DNA from: Cordia subcordata
Taxonomy: Eukaryota; Streptophyta; Magnoliopsida; Boraginales; Cordiaceae
NCBI GenBank assembly: GCA_028554755.1
Contig: JAPTOF010000016.1
Coordinates: 10,267,001-10,331,000 of the forward strand
Direction of reading: 5' to 3'
Length of the DNA stretch: 64,000 bases
This document shows, piece by piece, positions 1 to 11,983 of this stretch (the stretch's first letter is position 1; each line of letters opens with the position of its first letter). The notes beneath the pieces were generated by a model, which was not told where the DNA came from, made no database searches, and saw nothing but the letters and a program-made list of their open reading frames with translations. A program made the position numbers and the translations under genes.

Positions 1-1
1 A

Positions 2-1537
2 TCACATGATTACAAAGCTTGGAAAATCATAGAAAATGGGCCTACCCTACCTACAAAATTAGAGGGTGATAGGAGAATACCCAAACCTGAAAATGAATGG
101 AATGATGAAGATATTAAATTATTTGAGCTAAATCAAAAAGTATTACATTATTTATTCAATGCTGTGAATGCAACCGAGTTTGCTAGAGTAATAGGGTGCA
201 CTTCGGCTAAAGAATTTTGGGACCAATTAGAAGTAACTTATGAAGGAACTAGCCAAGTGAAAGAATCTAGAATTGCTATGCTTGTACATAGATATGAATT
301 GTTTAAAATGCTTCCAAATGAAAATGTTGAGCAAATGTTTTCTAGATTTGTTGAAATTACTAATGGTTTGAAAACACTTGGAAAGGATTATTCAAATGTA
401 GAGAAGGTAAGAAAAGTGCTAAGGAGCTTGCCATCAACATGGCAACCAAAAGTCATGGCCATAAAAGAAGCAAAGGATTTGAATACATTGGAGCACAATG
501 AGCTCATTGGGTCACTTATGACTTATGAGCTTGAGATAAAGGACCACGAAGAAGAAGAGAAGAAAGCAAAGAAGTCCATTGCACTCATTGCATCAAATTA
601 CTCATTAAGTGATGATGAGGAAAATGATGAGGACCCGGAAGATGAAGAAATTGTACTTCTTGCTCGAAATTTCAAAAGATTTATGAAATTTAGAAAGATG
701 AGAAAAGGGGCCTCTTCAAGCAACACAAGTTGGAAGAAGAAAGGAAAAGAAGGCAAAGATTTCAAAAAGACAAAAGATGCAAAAGATGAATTGAAGTGCT
801 TTAATTGCAATAAGCCGGGACACATAAAAACAAATTTTCCAAAGTTTTCAAAGAAGAAAGAAGGCAGCGCGCTTAAAGCCACATGGGACTTCTCCGAAAG
901 TGATGAAGACAAGAAAGAACAACATGAAGTAGCCAACTTTTGCCTCATGGCCAATGAGGATAAGGTACCATCTTTATCTTCTCCATCTATATATTATTCA
1001 TTTAGTGAAGAAGAGGAAGAGGAATATAGCTTTGATGAATTAAAAGATGCATTTGCTAAACAACATGATGATTTATCTTTAGCTTTGGCATTGGAACTTG
1101 TCCTTGACGAAAAAGAAATTTTGAAAAGGAAGAATGTCTCTCTTTTTGAAAAGGTAGAAATCTTGGAAAAAGAAATTGATTCATATGCCGAAGATTTTGT
1201 GAAGTTTGAAAAAGAGGTTAATGACTTGAAAAAGAAGAATATGGATTTGAATGGAATTATTCAAAAATTTACAAACGGCAAAGAAAATTTTGAAAAACTC
1301 CTTGGTAGCCAAAAAATGTCTTTTGATAAGAGTGGTATTGGATACAAATCTAGTATTAATCAAAAGTATTTCAAAACTTACTTTGTTAAGGCTTCCACCT
1401 CTACATCCTCCTATTTACCAAAATCAAACATTACTTGTATCTATTGTGAAAAGAAAGGACATGTATCTACTTATTGTTATTACAAGAAAATTTGTGATAG
1501 AGGATCACTTGTTCCGTATTGGCAAAGACCAAAATAG
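2..1537 (+). pseudogene. copia gag (capsid/nucleocapsid), partial at left edge
   Basis: The frame is open from base 2, so the true start is off the window; the first in-frame GTG at 164 is internal. The N-terminal half is the Ty1/copia gag domain (FWDQLEVTYEGTSQVKESR near codons 74-92). It forms the particle that packages element RNA. There are two nucleocapsid zinc knuckles. The first, CFNCNKPGHIKTNF (about 799-840), has its last Cys changed to Phe and should not bind zinc normally. The second, CIYCEKKGHVSTYC (about 1435-1476), is intact. An acidic, lysine-rich coiled-coil-like stretch lies between them. The frame ends at TAG 1535-1537. Gag-like linker reappears in the same frame past more stops, so the TAG is probably premature. 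Confidence 0.88.
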
Positions 1538-1629
1538 GTGGTCAAAAACAAAAATTGAAACTAATGCCAAGGACCCAAGGTGTTGGGGACCCCAAAATAA
1601 AGAATTGCATTTGAATTTTATGTGTGTAG

Positions 1630-4600
1630 GTATCCAACGAAGGCAAACCAAGCAAAATAAAATGGATCTTGGATAGTGGTTGTTCCAAGCACATGACGGG
1701 GAACTCTTCACTCTTTTACAAATTAAAAAGGACAAAAGGAGGAGACGTTACCTTTGGAGACAATAGAAAAGCAAAAATTATTGGAAAAGGAAGCATCGGT
1801 AACGAAAACTCTCTTGCTATACATAATGTCTTACTTGTAGAAGGTTTAAAATTTAATTTACTTAGTATTAGCCAATTATGTGACAAAGGTCACAAAGTAG
1901 TTTTTCAATCCTTTAGATGCATTGTCTATGAGTGTGAAAATGATAATATATTATTTGTAGTTAAGAGAAATGAAAATGTTTACACTGTTGAAATTGACCA
2001 ACTTATATGTCAACACGTGAAATGCTTATCCATTGTGCATGATAATGCATGGTTATGGCATAGATGATTAGGACATGCTAGCATGAGCTTATTGAATGAT
2101 TTGTCTAAGCATGAACTAGTTAGAGACTTACCAAAGCTTAAATTTGAAAAAGACAAAATTTGTGATGCTTGCCAACTAGGAAAACAACATAAGACATCCT
2201 TCAAAGCCCTAAATAAAGTTTCAACAAATAGAGCATTGCAACTATTACATATGGATTTGTTTGGACCTATTGATGTGGCAAGCTTAGGAGGATCTAGATA
2301 TACATTTGTTGTAGTAGATGACTGCACTAGATTTACATGGGTCATATTTCTTGAACATAAAATGATGCCTTCAATTAATTTACAAGATTGTGTAGAAAAG
2401 TGCAAAATGAGAAAGGCTATTTTATAACTTGCATCCGTAGTGATAATGATACTGAATATGTGAATACTCCTTTTATGAATTTTTGTGATGAACATGGCAT
2501 TGAGCATAACTTTTTAGCCCCTCGTCCTCCTCAACAAAATGGGGTAGTAGAGAGGAAGAATCGTACACTACAAAAAATGACAAGAACGATGCTAAAAGAA
2601 CACAACTTGCCAACATATTTTTGTAGTGAAGTTATAAATACTACATGCTATGTACAAAATAGAGTATTGATTAGACCTATCTTAAATAAAACTCCATATG
2701 AATTATGGCATGGTAAAACACCTAAAATATCATACTTCAAAGTATTTGGTTGTAAATGCTTTATCCTAAATACTAAGGACCACTTAAGGAAATTTGATGC
2801 TAAAGCAGATGAAGGAATATTTTTAGGATATTCCACAAAGAGCAAAGCATATAGAGTATATAATAAAAGAACTCTTGTTGTGGAAGAATCAATACATGTT
2901 ACATTTGATGAGACTAATCCATTTGAGCCGAGAAAGGAAATTGATAATGTAGTTTATCTTTTGGAAAAGACAACACTTGAAGATCCAACTCCAAAAGACA
3001 AAGAAAAATCAACTAAGCAAGAAGAAGAACATCAAGAAAAGAGGTCTCAAGCCAATGAGGAAAACGAACAATGCTCAAACGAAGGAAATGTTGAAAAAGA
3101 ACCTCATGAAGACCTACCAAAGAGTTGGAAGTTCGTAAGAAATCATCCTCAAGATCTTATCCTTGGTGATCCAAATGAAGGTGTAAGAACTAGGCGTAAT
3201 ATTAATACTTTTTGTGAGCATCATGCATTTATTTCTCATATTGAACCCAAAAATGTGAAAGAAGCTTTACTTGATGAAAATTGGATAATTGCCATGCAAG
3301 AAGAACTCAATCAATTTGATAGAAATAAAGTATGGAAGCTAGTTGAAAGGCCTAAAGATAGATCGGTAATAGGAACAAAATGGGTATTTAGAAACAAACT
3401 AGATGAAGCCGGAACAGTAACTAGGAACAAGGCTAGACTAGTAGCACAAGGATACAATCAAGAAGAAGGAATTGATTATGATGAAACTTATGCTCCCGTA
3501 CCAAGACTAGAATCCATTCATATGTTACTTGCATTTGCTTGTCACATGGATTTCAAACTTTATCAAATGGATGTGAAAAGTGCCTTTTTAAATGGATTCA
3601 TTGAAGAAGAAGTTTATGTTGAACAACCCCCCGGTTTTGAAGATTCTTGCTATCCTAATCATGTTTTTAAACTAGAAAAAGCTTTATATGGTTTAAAGTA
3701 AGCTCCTAAAGCTTGGTATGCAAGACTTAGTGGATTTCTAGTGGAAAACAATTTTGAAAGAGGAAAACTTGATTCAACCTTATTTATTAAAAGAAAAGAC
3801 AATGATATCCTACTTGTCCAAATCTATGTGGATGATATAATTTTTGGTGCTACTAATATTTCTTTATGTGAGAACTTTTCTAAGTGTATGCACAAGGAGT
3901 TCGAGATGAGCATGATGGGAGAATTAACCTTCTTCCTTGGACTCCAAATCAAACAAGCAAAAGAGGGGATCTTCATAAATCAAGCCAAATACACTAAAGA
4001 AATTATCAAGAAATTTGGGCTTGAAGATGCAAAGGAGATTGGTACTCCTATGAGCCTCTCAACAAAACTAGATAAGGATGAGAAGGGTAAATAAGTAGAC
4101 GAGAAAAAATATAGAGGTATGATCGGTAGCCTATTATATTTAACTGCTTCTAGACCTGATATCATGTTTGCAGTATGCTTATGTGCTAGATTTCAATCTA
4201 ACCCTAAGGAAACTCACTTGACTGCTGTAAAAAGAATCATTAGATACCTTAAGGGAACCATTAATCTAGGACTTTGGTATGTAAAAGGAATGTCATTTGA
4301 TCTATGTGGTTTCTCTTATGCTGACTATGTTGGTTGCAAAGTAGACCGCAAGAGTGCTAATGGAACATGCAAATTCCTAGGACATTCCTTAGTATCTCGG
4401 TCATGTAGGAAACAAAATAGTGTTGCTATTTCTACTATCGAAGCTGAATATATTGCAGCCGGTAGTTGTGTGGCTCAAATTTTGTGGATGAAACAAAACT
4501 TACTTGATTATGGATTGCAATATGATCATGTTCCTATCTATTGTGATAATACTAGTGCAATTAATCTCACTAAAAATCCAATTCAACACTCAAGAACTCA

Positions 4601-4769
4601 GCATATTGAGATTAGGCACCATTTCATTAGAGATCATGTACAAAAAGGTGATATAATACTTCAATTTGTCGATACATTACATCAAGTTGCTGATATTTTC
4701 ACTAAACCATTGCATGAGGATCAATTTTGCAAAATTAAGAGAGAGATTGGAATGATAAAATGTGGTTAA
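1630..4769 (+). pseudogene. copia pol: protease, integrase, reverse transcriptase, RNase H
   Basis: Protease carries WILDSGCSKHMTG (from about 1663). Integrase has its HHCC zinc finger (WLWH, LGHAS, ICDAC near 2050-2175) and all three catalytic acids visible: Asp in LLHMDLFGP, Asp in IRSDND, Glu in VVERKNR. Reverse transcriptase keeps YVDD in QIYVDDIIFG (about 3820). RNase H keeps its acids in ADYVG, EAEYIAA, YCDN and HHFIRD. Lesions: TGA at 2065-2067 inside the zinc finger (WHR-stop-LGHAS), loss of one base near 2360 with a TAA soon after, TAA at 3699-3701 inside [11 protein letters not shown] (CAA to TAA), and TAA at 4092-4094. The reading frame is otherwise maintained to the natural stop at 4767-4769. 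Confidence 0.93.
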
Positions 4770-4833
4770 ATTGCATGCATATATGTTTATATGGCTTGGG
4801 CATGAAAAATATGTATTTTTATACTTTCTGACC

Positions 4834-4953
4834 CAGCCGGTCAACTACTGAAGCTGGAAGACGTCCGGCTAAAATATATTTCTTTAGGTGCTCTCTGATC
4901 TGGCCGGTCGATCTAGCCAGTCGACCCCCCGCGACCAGCCGGTCGACCGGCTG
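4834..4953. repeat. cluster of GGTCGACC-centred palindromes after pol
   Basis: Three palindromic motifs occur in 120 bp. The strongest, CAGCCGGTCGACCGGCTG at 4936-4953, is a perfect 18-bp palindrome. 4900-4920 (CTGGCCGG...GCCAG) is an imperfect version and 4834-4843 is a half-site. Related motifs recur in the 3' LTR at 7644-7661, 7715-7734 and 7780-7797. The stretch is far more GC-rich than its surroundings. Function is unknown; palindromic LTR motifs are a described Sirevirus trait. Confidence 0.8.
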
Positions 4954-5190
4954 AACGCAGACAGGGTTAAAAATTAGGGTTTTAACCCTAAATTCATTTC
5001 AATCACTCAAACTTTTTTTAACCCTAGCCGAAATTTCTCTCAAACCCATCTTTAATTCTTCAATTTCGACCGGCTGAACGCAGATAGGGTTAAAAATTAG
5101 GGTTTTAACCCCAAATTCATTTCAATCACTCAAACTTTTTTTAACCCTAGCCAAAATTTCTCTCAAAGCCATCTTTAATTCTTCAATTTC
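4943..5190 (+). repeat. 123-bp tandem duplication upstream of the post-pol ORF
   Basis: Two nearly identical copies run from about 4944 and about 5067. Each begins CGACCGGCTGAACGCAGA, contains TTAGGGTTTTAACCC and ends TTCTTCAATTTC. The offset is 123 bp with only a handful of differences. The first copy starts in the centre of the 18-bp palindrome at 4936-4953. The duplication lies in the leader before the ATG at 5287, where a subgenomic or spliced RNA start would be expected if the ORF is expressed separately. That role is inference. Confidence 0.92.
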
Positions 5191-5286
5191 CAACCATTTT
5201 CTTCCAAAATTCTTTCTATATTTTGCTTACCCACTTCAAAAAACCAAGTTTTCACTGATTAATCTTCAAAAAACCAACGCGAAATC

Positions 5287-6674
5287 ATGGTGAATTTGAG
5301 GGGAAGAGGTCAAGCATGCGGGAGAAAAGGGAAGAGGCCAAGAACACAATCTCCTCCACCACCACCACCTCCGGTATCAAAGATTCAAGGCAAGCAATCA
5401 ATCTTGTACGGTAAATATATTGTGGATTCTGATTTTGCTGGAACCGATGTCTTGCCATTATTTGATAAATGGTCTATGTTTCTACATCTACATTGTGATG
5501 TGCAAGATAAATTAGTAATAGAATTTTATGAAAATCTTGAAATTCATTGTAGAAGTCCACAACTTGAGTTATCTTCTATTGTATATGGGGTGAATTTTGT
5601 GCTTAAGGAGGAAACTTTGCATGAAATATTTAATATACCTGTTGATGGGGAAGGTCATTACAATAGTTAAGGTTGGCCGGAAGGAATCAGGAAGACTGAT
5701 ATTCCAGGGAAAGTTATAAAATACATGTGGAGTGATGTAGGACCTAAAGATCCAGAGTTGATTCTTCCATTATTGAGGGATGTTGATATTAATAAAAGGA
5801 TTGCCTTCAAAATCATGAGTGAAGTAATTCTTTCTAGAAATATCAATGATGGAAAAATTTCGGTTATGGATGCTTATATCTACTATAGCCTTAGGGGGAA
5901 AAAGACGATAGCTTTGCCTTTCCTAATCCTTCAACATATGTTGCATATTAATGGAAAGGATGGAGGAAAAACGACCACTCCTGGGTATGGTATGGCCTTA
6001 ATGCATATCTTCTCACATTTCAACATATTGTCAAATGCTTTATATAGAGAGTTTGTTTGGAATTTTGACACGTTGTATATGAACTTCATGGGCATTTACT
6101 GGTATAATGGGGAGCCCATAAATAGAAAGACCTTCAAAAATTTGCCCCAAATCACTCAAGCTGCAATTAAGCATAGGACTAAGAAGGGCACTACTTTCAC
6201 CGGTCCTGTCTATGGCACCAATGCACAAAAACTTGATGATATACTTGGCGGGGTAGACATCACACTAGAAGAAGATGAAGGGCCAGAAATTAAGGGTGAT
6301 CCCAACATAGCCATACCAGGAACAACACCCATGGTTGTTAGTACTTCTAAAGAAGAGAAAGATACTGAGGAGGCTACTCTTAGGCGAGTAATGAGAGAAT
6401 CTAGGGAGCAGGTACATGCTGATGAGCAACGCCGAAGAGAGATTCATCGCGGTTCTGGTTCTAGCTTGATGGGTCAACAAGAAGACCTTCTTTGATGGCT
6501 CAGATTCTTTCACAACTTCAGGCATTAAACACGGGAATGGGTGAAATGGGGGCTACCATGACAAGCCAATGGAATGAGCTTACTATTTAGAGGGAACACA
6601 TTGATTCAGAGTTGGCATCTATGCGATCGGATATGACGGAGTACTTCAAAGATCACCATGATCAAGCACCTTGA
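5287..6674 (+). pseudogene. post-pol accessory ORF, 'envelope-like' position, putative plant transposon protein
   Basis: The start ATG at 5287 follows a pol-free leader. The N-terminus is basic and then proline-rich (PPPPPPPVSK). The central region resembles the widespread plant 'putative plant transposon protein' family: motifs include VIEFYENL, a WPEG segment after the stop, a stretch ending SLRGKKTIALPFLILQHML, and YGMALMHIFSHFNI. The C-terminus is charged and helical. A TAA at 5668-5670 interrupts it. Near 6495 the frame changes by a TGATG overlap and continues in frame with one TAG to 6674 (ending DHHDQAP). I see no signal peptide and no clear membrane anchor, so 'envelope' describes position only. 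Its role in the element is unknown. Confidence 0.72.
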
Positions 6675-6831
6675 TTTCCTTACTTCCAAAAAGAACTCAT
6701 TTTTTTTTTTCGAAAACATCTTTGAGTTTAAGCTGACTTTAAATTTCTTGCCTTTGATAAACAAGTTATTTCTTTTATACAATCTTAGCTTTCATTTCTT
6801 TTCCTACTTATATATTAATTTTGATGATTCC

Positions 6832-7156
6832 AAAGGGGGAGAAGTAAATAGGGTAATGGGGCAAATGATATAATGTTGATTGAATGGTATATATGCTTTG
6901 TTGATTTGTTGATATGATTTGATGATATGTACTTGCTATGGATATGGCCATATATTTGTTGTACTTGTTGTGGATATGACTATTTGTATGATTGTTGATA
7001 GGCTGATTATTGTTGAAAAATGTCTTCAAAATATGCATGAGTTAAATATTGACAGGGGGAGTATTTTCCCAAATACATTTTTTAAATAATGCGTATATTA
7101 AGGGGGAGTCTTTTTACTCATATCTTAAAAATTTGTCATCATAAAAAAGGGGGAGA
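6832..7156 (+). promoter_or_regulatory. four successive polypurine tracts before the 3' LTR
   Basis: Purine runs with a GGGGGAG core occur at 6832-6843, 7053-7062, 7100-7108 and 7143-7156. Only the last abuts the LTR start and should be the functional plus-strand primer. The first follows ATTAATTTTGATGATTC, a sequence repeated in the first 40 bases of the LTR. Multiple polypurine tracts are described for Sireviruses. The AT-rich interval between them has no coding potential that I recognise. Confidence 0.8.
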
Positions 7157-7157
7157 T

Positions 7158-8464
7158 TGTTAGCTAAATATTCACTATTAATTTTGATGATGAAAATATA
7201 TATGCATTATTTGACTAAAAAGCTTCTTGTGAAAATGAGATGATACTTAAGTAGAAGCTTTGAAAGATTGAAAAAGATGTGCAAAACGCATTATTTGAAG
7301 AAAGAGAAGATGAGAAGGCATAAGGAGGAGAAGAGATGACATAAGGGGTACCGGACATTATTTTTCTCGTTTGCTTCCTTTGTGAAATGCCTATATATAT
7401 ATTTGGCCCAAATTCTTTTCTTTATTCTTCAAAAAAGATTTTTAACTCTTGCACATTTGATCTCACATATGCACAAATGATTTTGAATGCACTCATAGGT
7501 AAAAATGAGTTTTTGGGGTGTTTCTAATCATAACATATATTTACAAATTATCTCAAAATGATTTGGAGTTTTGAAAATTGCACTTAAAATGTTTTATGTA
7601 AAAAGTTTGGCTTTACTTCACTTTCTGAAGTGGCCGGACCCCTCAGCCGGTCGACCAGCTGACCTGGGAGGGTCTCGCGGCCAAGTCAGAGAAGGAAGGA
7701 AAAAGCTGGACCCCCTAGCCGGTTGACCGACTAGGGCACCCGGCCAAGTCCGAGAAGGTGCAGTGCAAGTCGGATGACCCAGCTGGTTGACCGACTGATG
7801 TAATAAATGCACTAGCCGTTTATTACCGTTTTGGCCAAGATTTTCATCTTTCCTTCATCTACCAAATCCCTAACTCCAAAATCTCTTTAAATACTCATTC
7901 AATACACATTCAAAATATGAAGTGAAGTGTGCAAAATTGTTTATCATCATTCAATCAATCTTTGAGCCATTCTTGTAATATATTTGAGATTTTAAGAGCT
8001 TATTCATTTTCTTTTTGAAGAGAATTTTCAGATTCAATCTTTTCTTATTCCTTGAGTATATACACACTTTGAGAGCTATAAACCTTGTGAGATCTTCTCT
8101 TTAAAGCTTGTAAAGTGTGGGGAAATCCTAAAGAGTGAAACTCTTAGGTTCTTTGAAGTTGAGCTTCAAAGAGTTGTATGACCTTGGTTTGTGCTTTACC
8201 AAGATTTGAAGAAGCATTATAGTGGAGATTATTGAAGTTCTAAGGGAAGCATCCTTGGGCGGTGGACGTAGGTTTGGCCGAACCACCTTAAATCGTTTGT
8301 TTCTCTTCTCCTTATACTTCCATTCTTATACTTGCTTATATTGCTTACATTGTGTTTGATATATTGATTGTAAGAAGTTGTTAATTTTTCGAGAAATTTT
8401 TTAAACGAAAATTAGTAATTATATCTTAATTCACCTCCCCTCCCTTAAAATATTTGCACCTACA
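7158..8464 (+). repeat. 3' LTR of the Sirevirus-like element
   Basis: The LTR begins TGTTAGCTAAATATTC directly after the final polypurine tract and ends near TTGCACCTACA at 8464, giving TG...CA ends and a length of about 1.3 kb. It holds AT-rich U3 sequence, a GC-rich palindromic block (7617-7800) and a long pyrimidine-rich tail. The 3' boundary rests on the TG...CA rule only, because the 5' LTR is not in the window. Confidence 0.75.
7617..7800. repeat. GC-rich palindromic tandem block inside the LTR
   Basis: Three degenerate units of about 65 bp each hold a palindrome related to that at 4936: CAGCCGGTCGACCAGCTG (7644), CTAGCCGGTTGACCGACTAG (7715) and CAGCTGGTTGACCGACTG (7780). They are separated by GGCCAAGTC-AGAGAAGG-like spacers. 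The block stands out from the AT-rich LTR. It may be a regulatory-protein binding region or a methylation target; both are inference. Confidence 0.8.
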
Positions 8465-8547
8465 ATATTGTTTTTGGTGAACTCAAGTTTATACATATCC
8501 TTCGGTTTTTATTTTGCATTTCGTTTTCAACATTTTCTTTAAGGTTT

Positions 8548-10640
8548 CAATTACTAGGTGTGAAGAATGCCATCCAAATTGCTGCATTGGTGGCCAAGGA
8601 ACAGATGACAGGTTCCTTTCTGGGTCGAATACCCCCTTGTATGATTAATCTTCTACTTTTCAGACTTATTTGAGTTTTATCTTTTTGTGGATTGAACGTA
8701 AGAACTTGAAAGACTAATATATGGGAAGACTAAGATATGTTTTCTAGGGTAAATTATTTCATTATATGAGAAAGATTAAGATATGTTTTCTAAGGTAAAT
8801 GACTTCATTTATTGAGCAGCTACTGGTAATAAGACTAAGCTCTACTGTTGCAGATTTATGTACTTTCCTCGCAACTTGTTGCATTTTGTATTGAAGTTGA
8901 CTTGTGTCTGCTTTTAAGATTGAACCATTTGTGAGTGTAAGCAGGTGTTAGAAATAGAAATTTAACAATGATCAAGGATGGATTGTTTCTTGATCAGAAG
9001 GCTTTTCTTTTAATTTACTCATTTTGGAGTCCACTGATATGTTGTCCTTTGATATGCATGTCTCTTTTGCTATGTTTCTCTAGAAGTAAATATCTTGGTG
9101 AGGATAAGGGGCACTTGGTAAGTTTTTGTAGCAGTCATGTGTATTTAGTTAGGAAGCTGCCTGATATTGTGCCAAGTAGTTTGATCTTCAAGGATGGTAC
9201 TAGGATAGTCGGTCTGACATGGCAAAGGAGTCTTATGTTTTCCCATGTTGGATCTAAGGAACTATGATAACATACTACAATCTACGATAAATGACGGAAT
9301 GAGCTGGAACCACTTTTCTCAATTTTCTATACAATGAGGACTAGAAAATTTCAGTTTATTAGAACACAACTTAATGTTAACTTTCTTTTCTAGGTAAATA
9401 AACAAAGCCTCAGCTTTCTAATGTTGACACCATAAGCATCAACAATTATTTCCCATAAGCATATGTTAATATTGAGTAGAACAGGGAGAGGAAGATCTAT
9501 GCCTAGATTGGGTGACAATTATTTTTTCAACAATTTTTAACAATAATGACTCAAATAGATACGTGCTTCTGCTATCAATTATGTCTTTAAATTTTATATT
9601 GTAAGTTCATGTATATATTTATTTGTACTTACAGTTGCATCTCACACCTCCTGGTAGTTGGATTCTTCTATTACAGTCTATTTTCTGAGGATCATTTAAT
9701 TCTGTTCTTAGGTTCTTGTTCGGTGAGGGTGCCCGACAATGGGCAATATCATTCTATGACTTCCCTGCTAAGACTAGTTTTGGGTACTATCTCTTTTCTA
9801 ATCTGTCATAGTTTTTCTTTCTTTTGACTTTAAAATTGGTCGTTTAAACTTCTTTGCTCGTGTGATCCAAAATAAAGGCTTGTGACAGAAAAGGCAGAGA
9901 CTCAATGGAGAAGGTAGAAAACAACATTTGCATCCTCAAAACTATGTCAGATGTATCTTCTATAGAAATCACTTCTGGCCTGCAAGAGACTGCTCGAATA
10001 GCAGGTATCTGTTGCCTTTAAATATTATCTTGGTGTCTTTGGTTTTAGATAATATTCTCTATTGGTACTTAGTAACCATTATCAAGACAATTGTTTCTAG
10101 TTGTAGAGGCCCAAATTGCTACACGTGAATGCTATGTATCTTCCTCATTCTACGTATTACAACAGACCTTCTACAAAACATGATTATTTTGTATGTAATA
10201 AAGATCTTATGTACTTATCAAAGAAAAAGAAGCAAATACTATGTAAAACACTTCTTCTTTCGCCCTTCCCCTGCATATGAAGGATATTGGGGTAGTCTTT
10301 CATCTGACCTATTTTAGTATTTTTAATAAAATTTTTACTTTTCAAAAAAGAAAAAAAAAAAGAGTGACCTCTTTTTATATATATTGGTGATTAGCCATAG
10401 CACAGAGAGAAAAAGAAATGGATAATATGAGGACAAAGCGTTCGCTAAGCGTAATGCATTTTAAACATATATATGCATTCGGAGTTCTCATTAGCCCTAC
10501 CCAAAAGAATTAACCCAGAATTCTTTACTGAGTGAGTATATGTTCTCTTATAATTGACAGGGGATGGGAGGCTCATGGTAAAGTGGCGACACTATTTAAG
10601 TTGCCTGCCAAGTATGTAGTCGTGTATGTCTTGTAGATCT
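8548..10640 (+). pseudogene. possible remnant of an intron-containing host gene, family not recognised
   Basis: Several short stretches read like protein and sit near plausible splice sites. They are GVKNAIQIAALVAKEQMTGS (about 8558-8617) continuing to LGRIPP; SKYLGEDKGHL (about 9084-9117) between TTTCTCTAG and GTAAGT; FLFGEGARQWAISFYDFPAK (about 9713-9772) after a TTAG acceptor; and MSDVSSIEITSGLQETARIA (about 9944-10003) followed by G/GTATCTG. A possible further exon follows TTGACAG at 10560. The pieces have different frames, as expected of exons. I cannot assign a family. Chance open frames remain possible because each piece is short. Confidence 0.3.
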
Positions 10641-11983
10641 ATCCGTTGTTGACTAGAAATTGGCTTATCCAACAAGAGGAATGAGATCTTAAAAGAGGGT
10701 TATCGAACCATTGGCAATTCGGGGACCAATGGGTTGATTTATAGGGATCTTATATGTCTAATAGTTCTTTAGAGCTTCCAAACCCTATGTGTTATATTCC
10801 TTGGTAGATATTTTATTATAGCTTTCTAATCAAATAAAGGCATTCATGTTATAGCAAACTAATTCAAGTGTCTAATTTATTGTCTAATACTGTCATTTGA
10901 TTGCTTGTACAACAAATAGGATGTAAAGAACTATTAGAAACCATGGTATAACAGATTGGAATTCCATGCATTACTGAGTACTCCATATAAAATAGATGTA
11001 TTGGTTTTCAGTTATAGCTTGTAAGTGTAAGCATCAACAAGATATGGATTGTGGAGAGCAGAAATCAACTACGACCACTCAGGAAAACTTATTAAATTTC
11101 TCAAATTTAAAAATTGAAAAATGATCTTTTCATCTTTGCCTAAATTCAGTAATAAATTTGATTTAAAATTTAACATAAAAATTTATTACGATTATTAGAT
11201 TTTCATTTATTATGCAAGATCTGAACTCTATGCCTATTACTCTATTCAACTAAAATTATGATGACTTTTAACTATTTTAAATTTTTTATATATTATTATG
11301 ATAATATATTATATCAACATATAGTCTTTTAAATAAAACTCTTGTACCAAACAAGTTCTACCTTTTTTTGTTTCTGAAAGTTGTTTTTAGAGCAAATTAC
11401 TCAAAGAAGTTTTTTGTTCTTTAAAGTTTTAAAAATGTTTTAAGAACAAAGTTTTCGATCAAAATTTTTTATTACTGTTTTGTCTTCATAAATTATTTTT
11501 GAAATATGTTTTGAAGAACTATTTTCATAACAGAAAACAAAAATAGAAACCAAACAGGTGCATAATATTTTATAATACACAATCTTCGCTAGATGAATCA
11601 TATGTTAAAACACCACATAAGATTATTAGTGCCTCTATTATTTGCTTTTGCTCTGCTTGATTCCCGCAATTCTCATTGGTTAGGCCTTTTCTCGAACACC
11701 ATCAACACATACCCAAATACACCACTCATTTTAAACATACAAATATACATATATAACTTACACAAATATCTGTGTTTGAAGAAGATGACACTTGGGATGC
11801 ACGTGCCAAAACAGTAGCCAAATGTTAGAATTACAAGATAGAATAGTTGGCATACGCAGCACTTGGACTCAGTCAAATAACAAACACTCGAGACACATAC
11901 TCATCATAGGCACAAAAAGATGTGCTTCCCAATTATTCAAACACAAAGATTCAAACTTCTCATCAAAATCAACACCTCCAACA

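Larger units (their letters stand above)
1..8464 (+). mobile_element. Sirevirus-like Ty1/copia LTR retrotransposon, 5' end outside the window
   Basis: The order gag, protease, integrase, reverse transcriptase, RNase H is that of Ty1/copia. A further ORF lies between RNase H and the 3' LTR, and several GGGGGAG polypurine tracts precede that LTR; together these suggest the Sirevirus (SIRE/Maximus) lineage. The 5' LTR, primer-binding site and gag N-terminus lie left of position 1, so the target-site duplication cannot be tested. The coding region has at least four in-frame stops and two frame changes, so the copy is dead. The lineage call is from architecture and motif style; a reverse-transcriptase tree would settle it. 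Confidence 0.88.

Noticed and set aside
4970..5140. TTAGGGTTTTAACCC / AACCCTAAA, resembling plant telomere repeat
   Set aside because: Only one short motif per duplication unit, no tandem run of TTTAGGG. At most a telo-box-like word.
7618..7812. Minus-strand frame in the Sirevirus LTR
   Set aside because: It lies over the GC-rich palindromic repeats; no protein resemblance.
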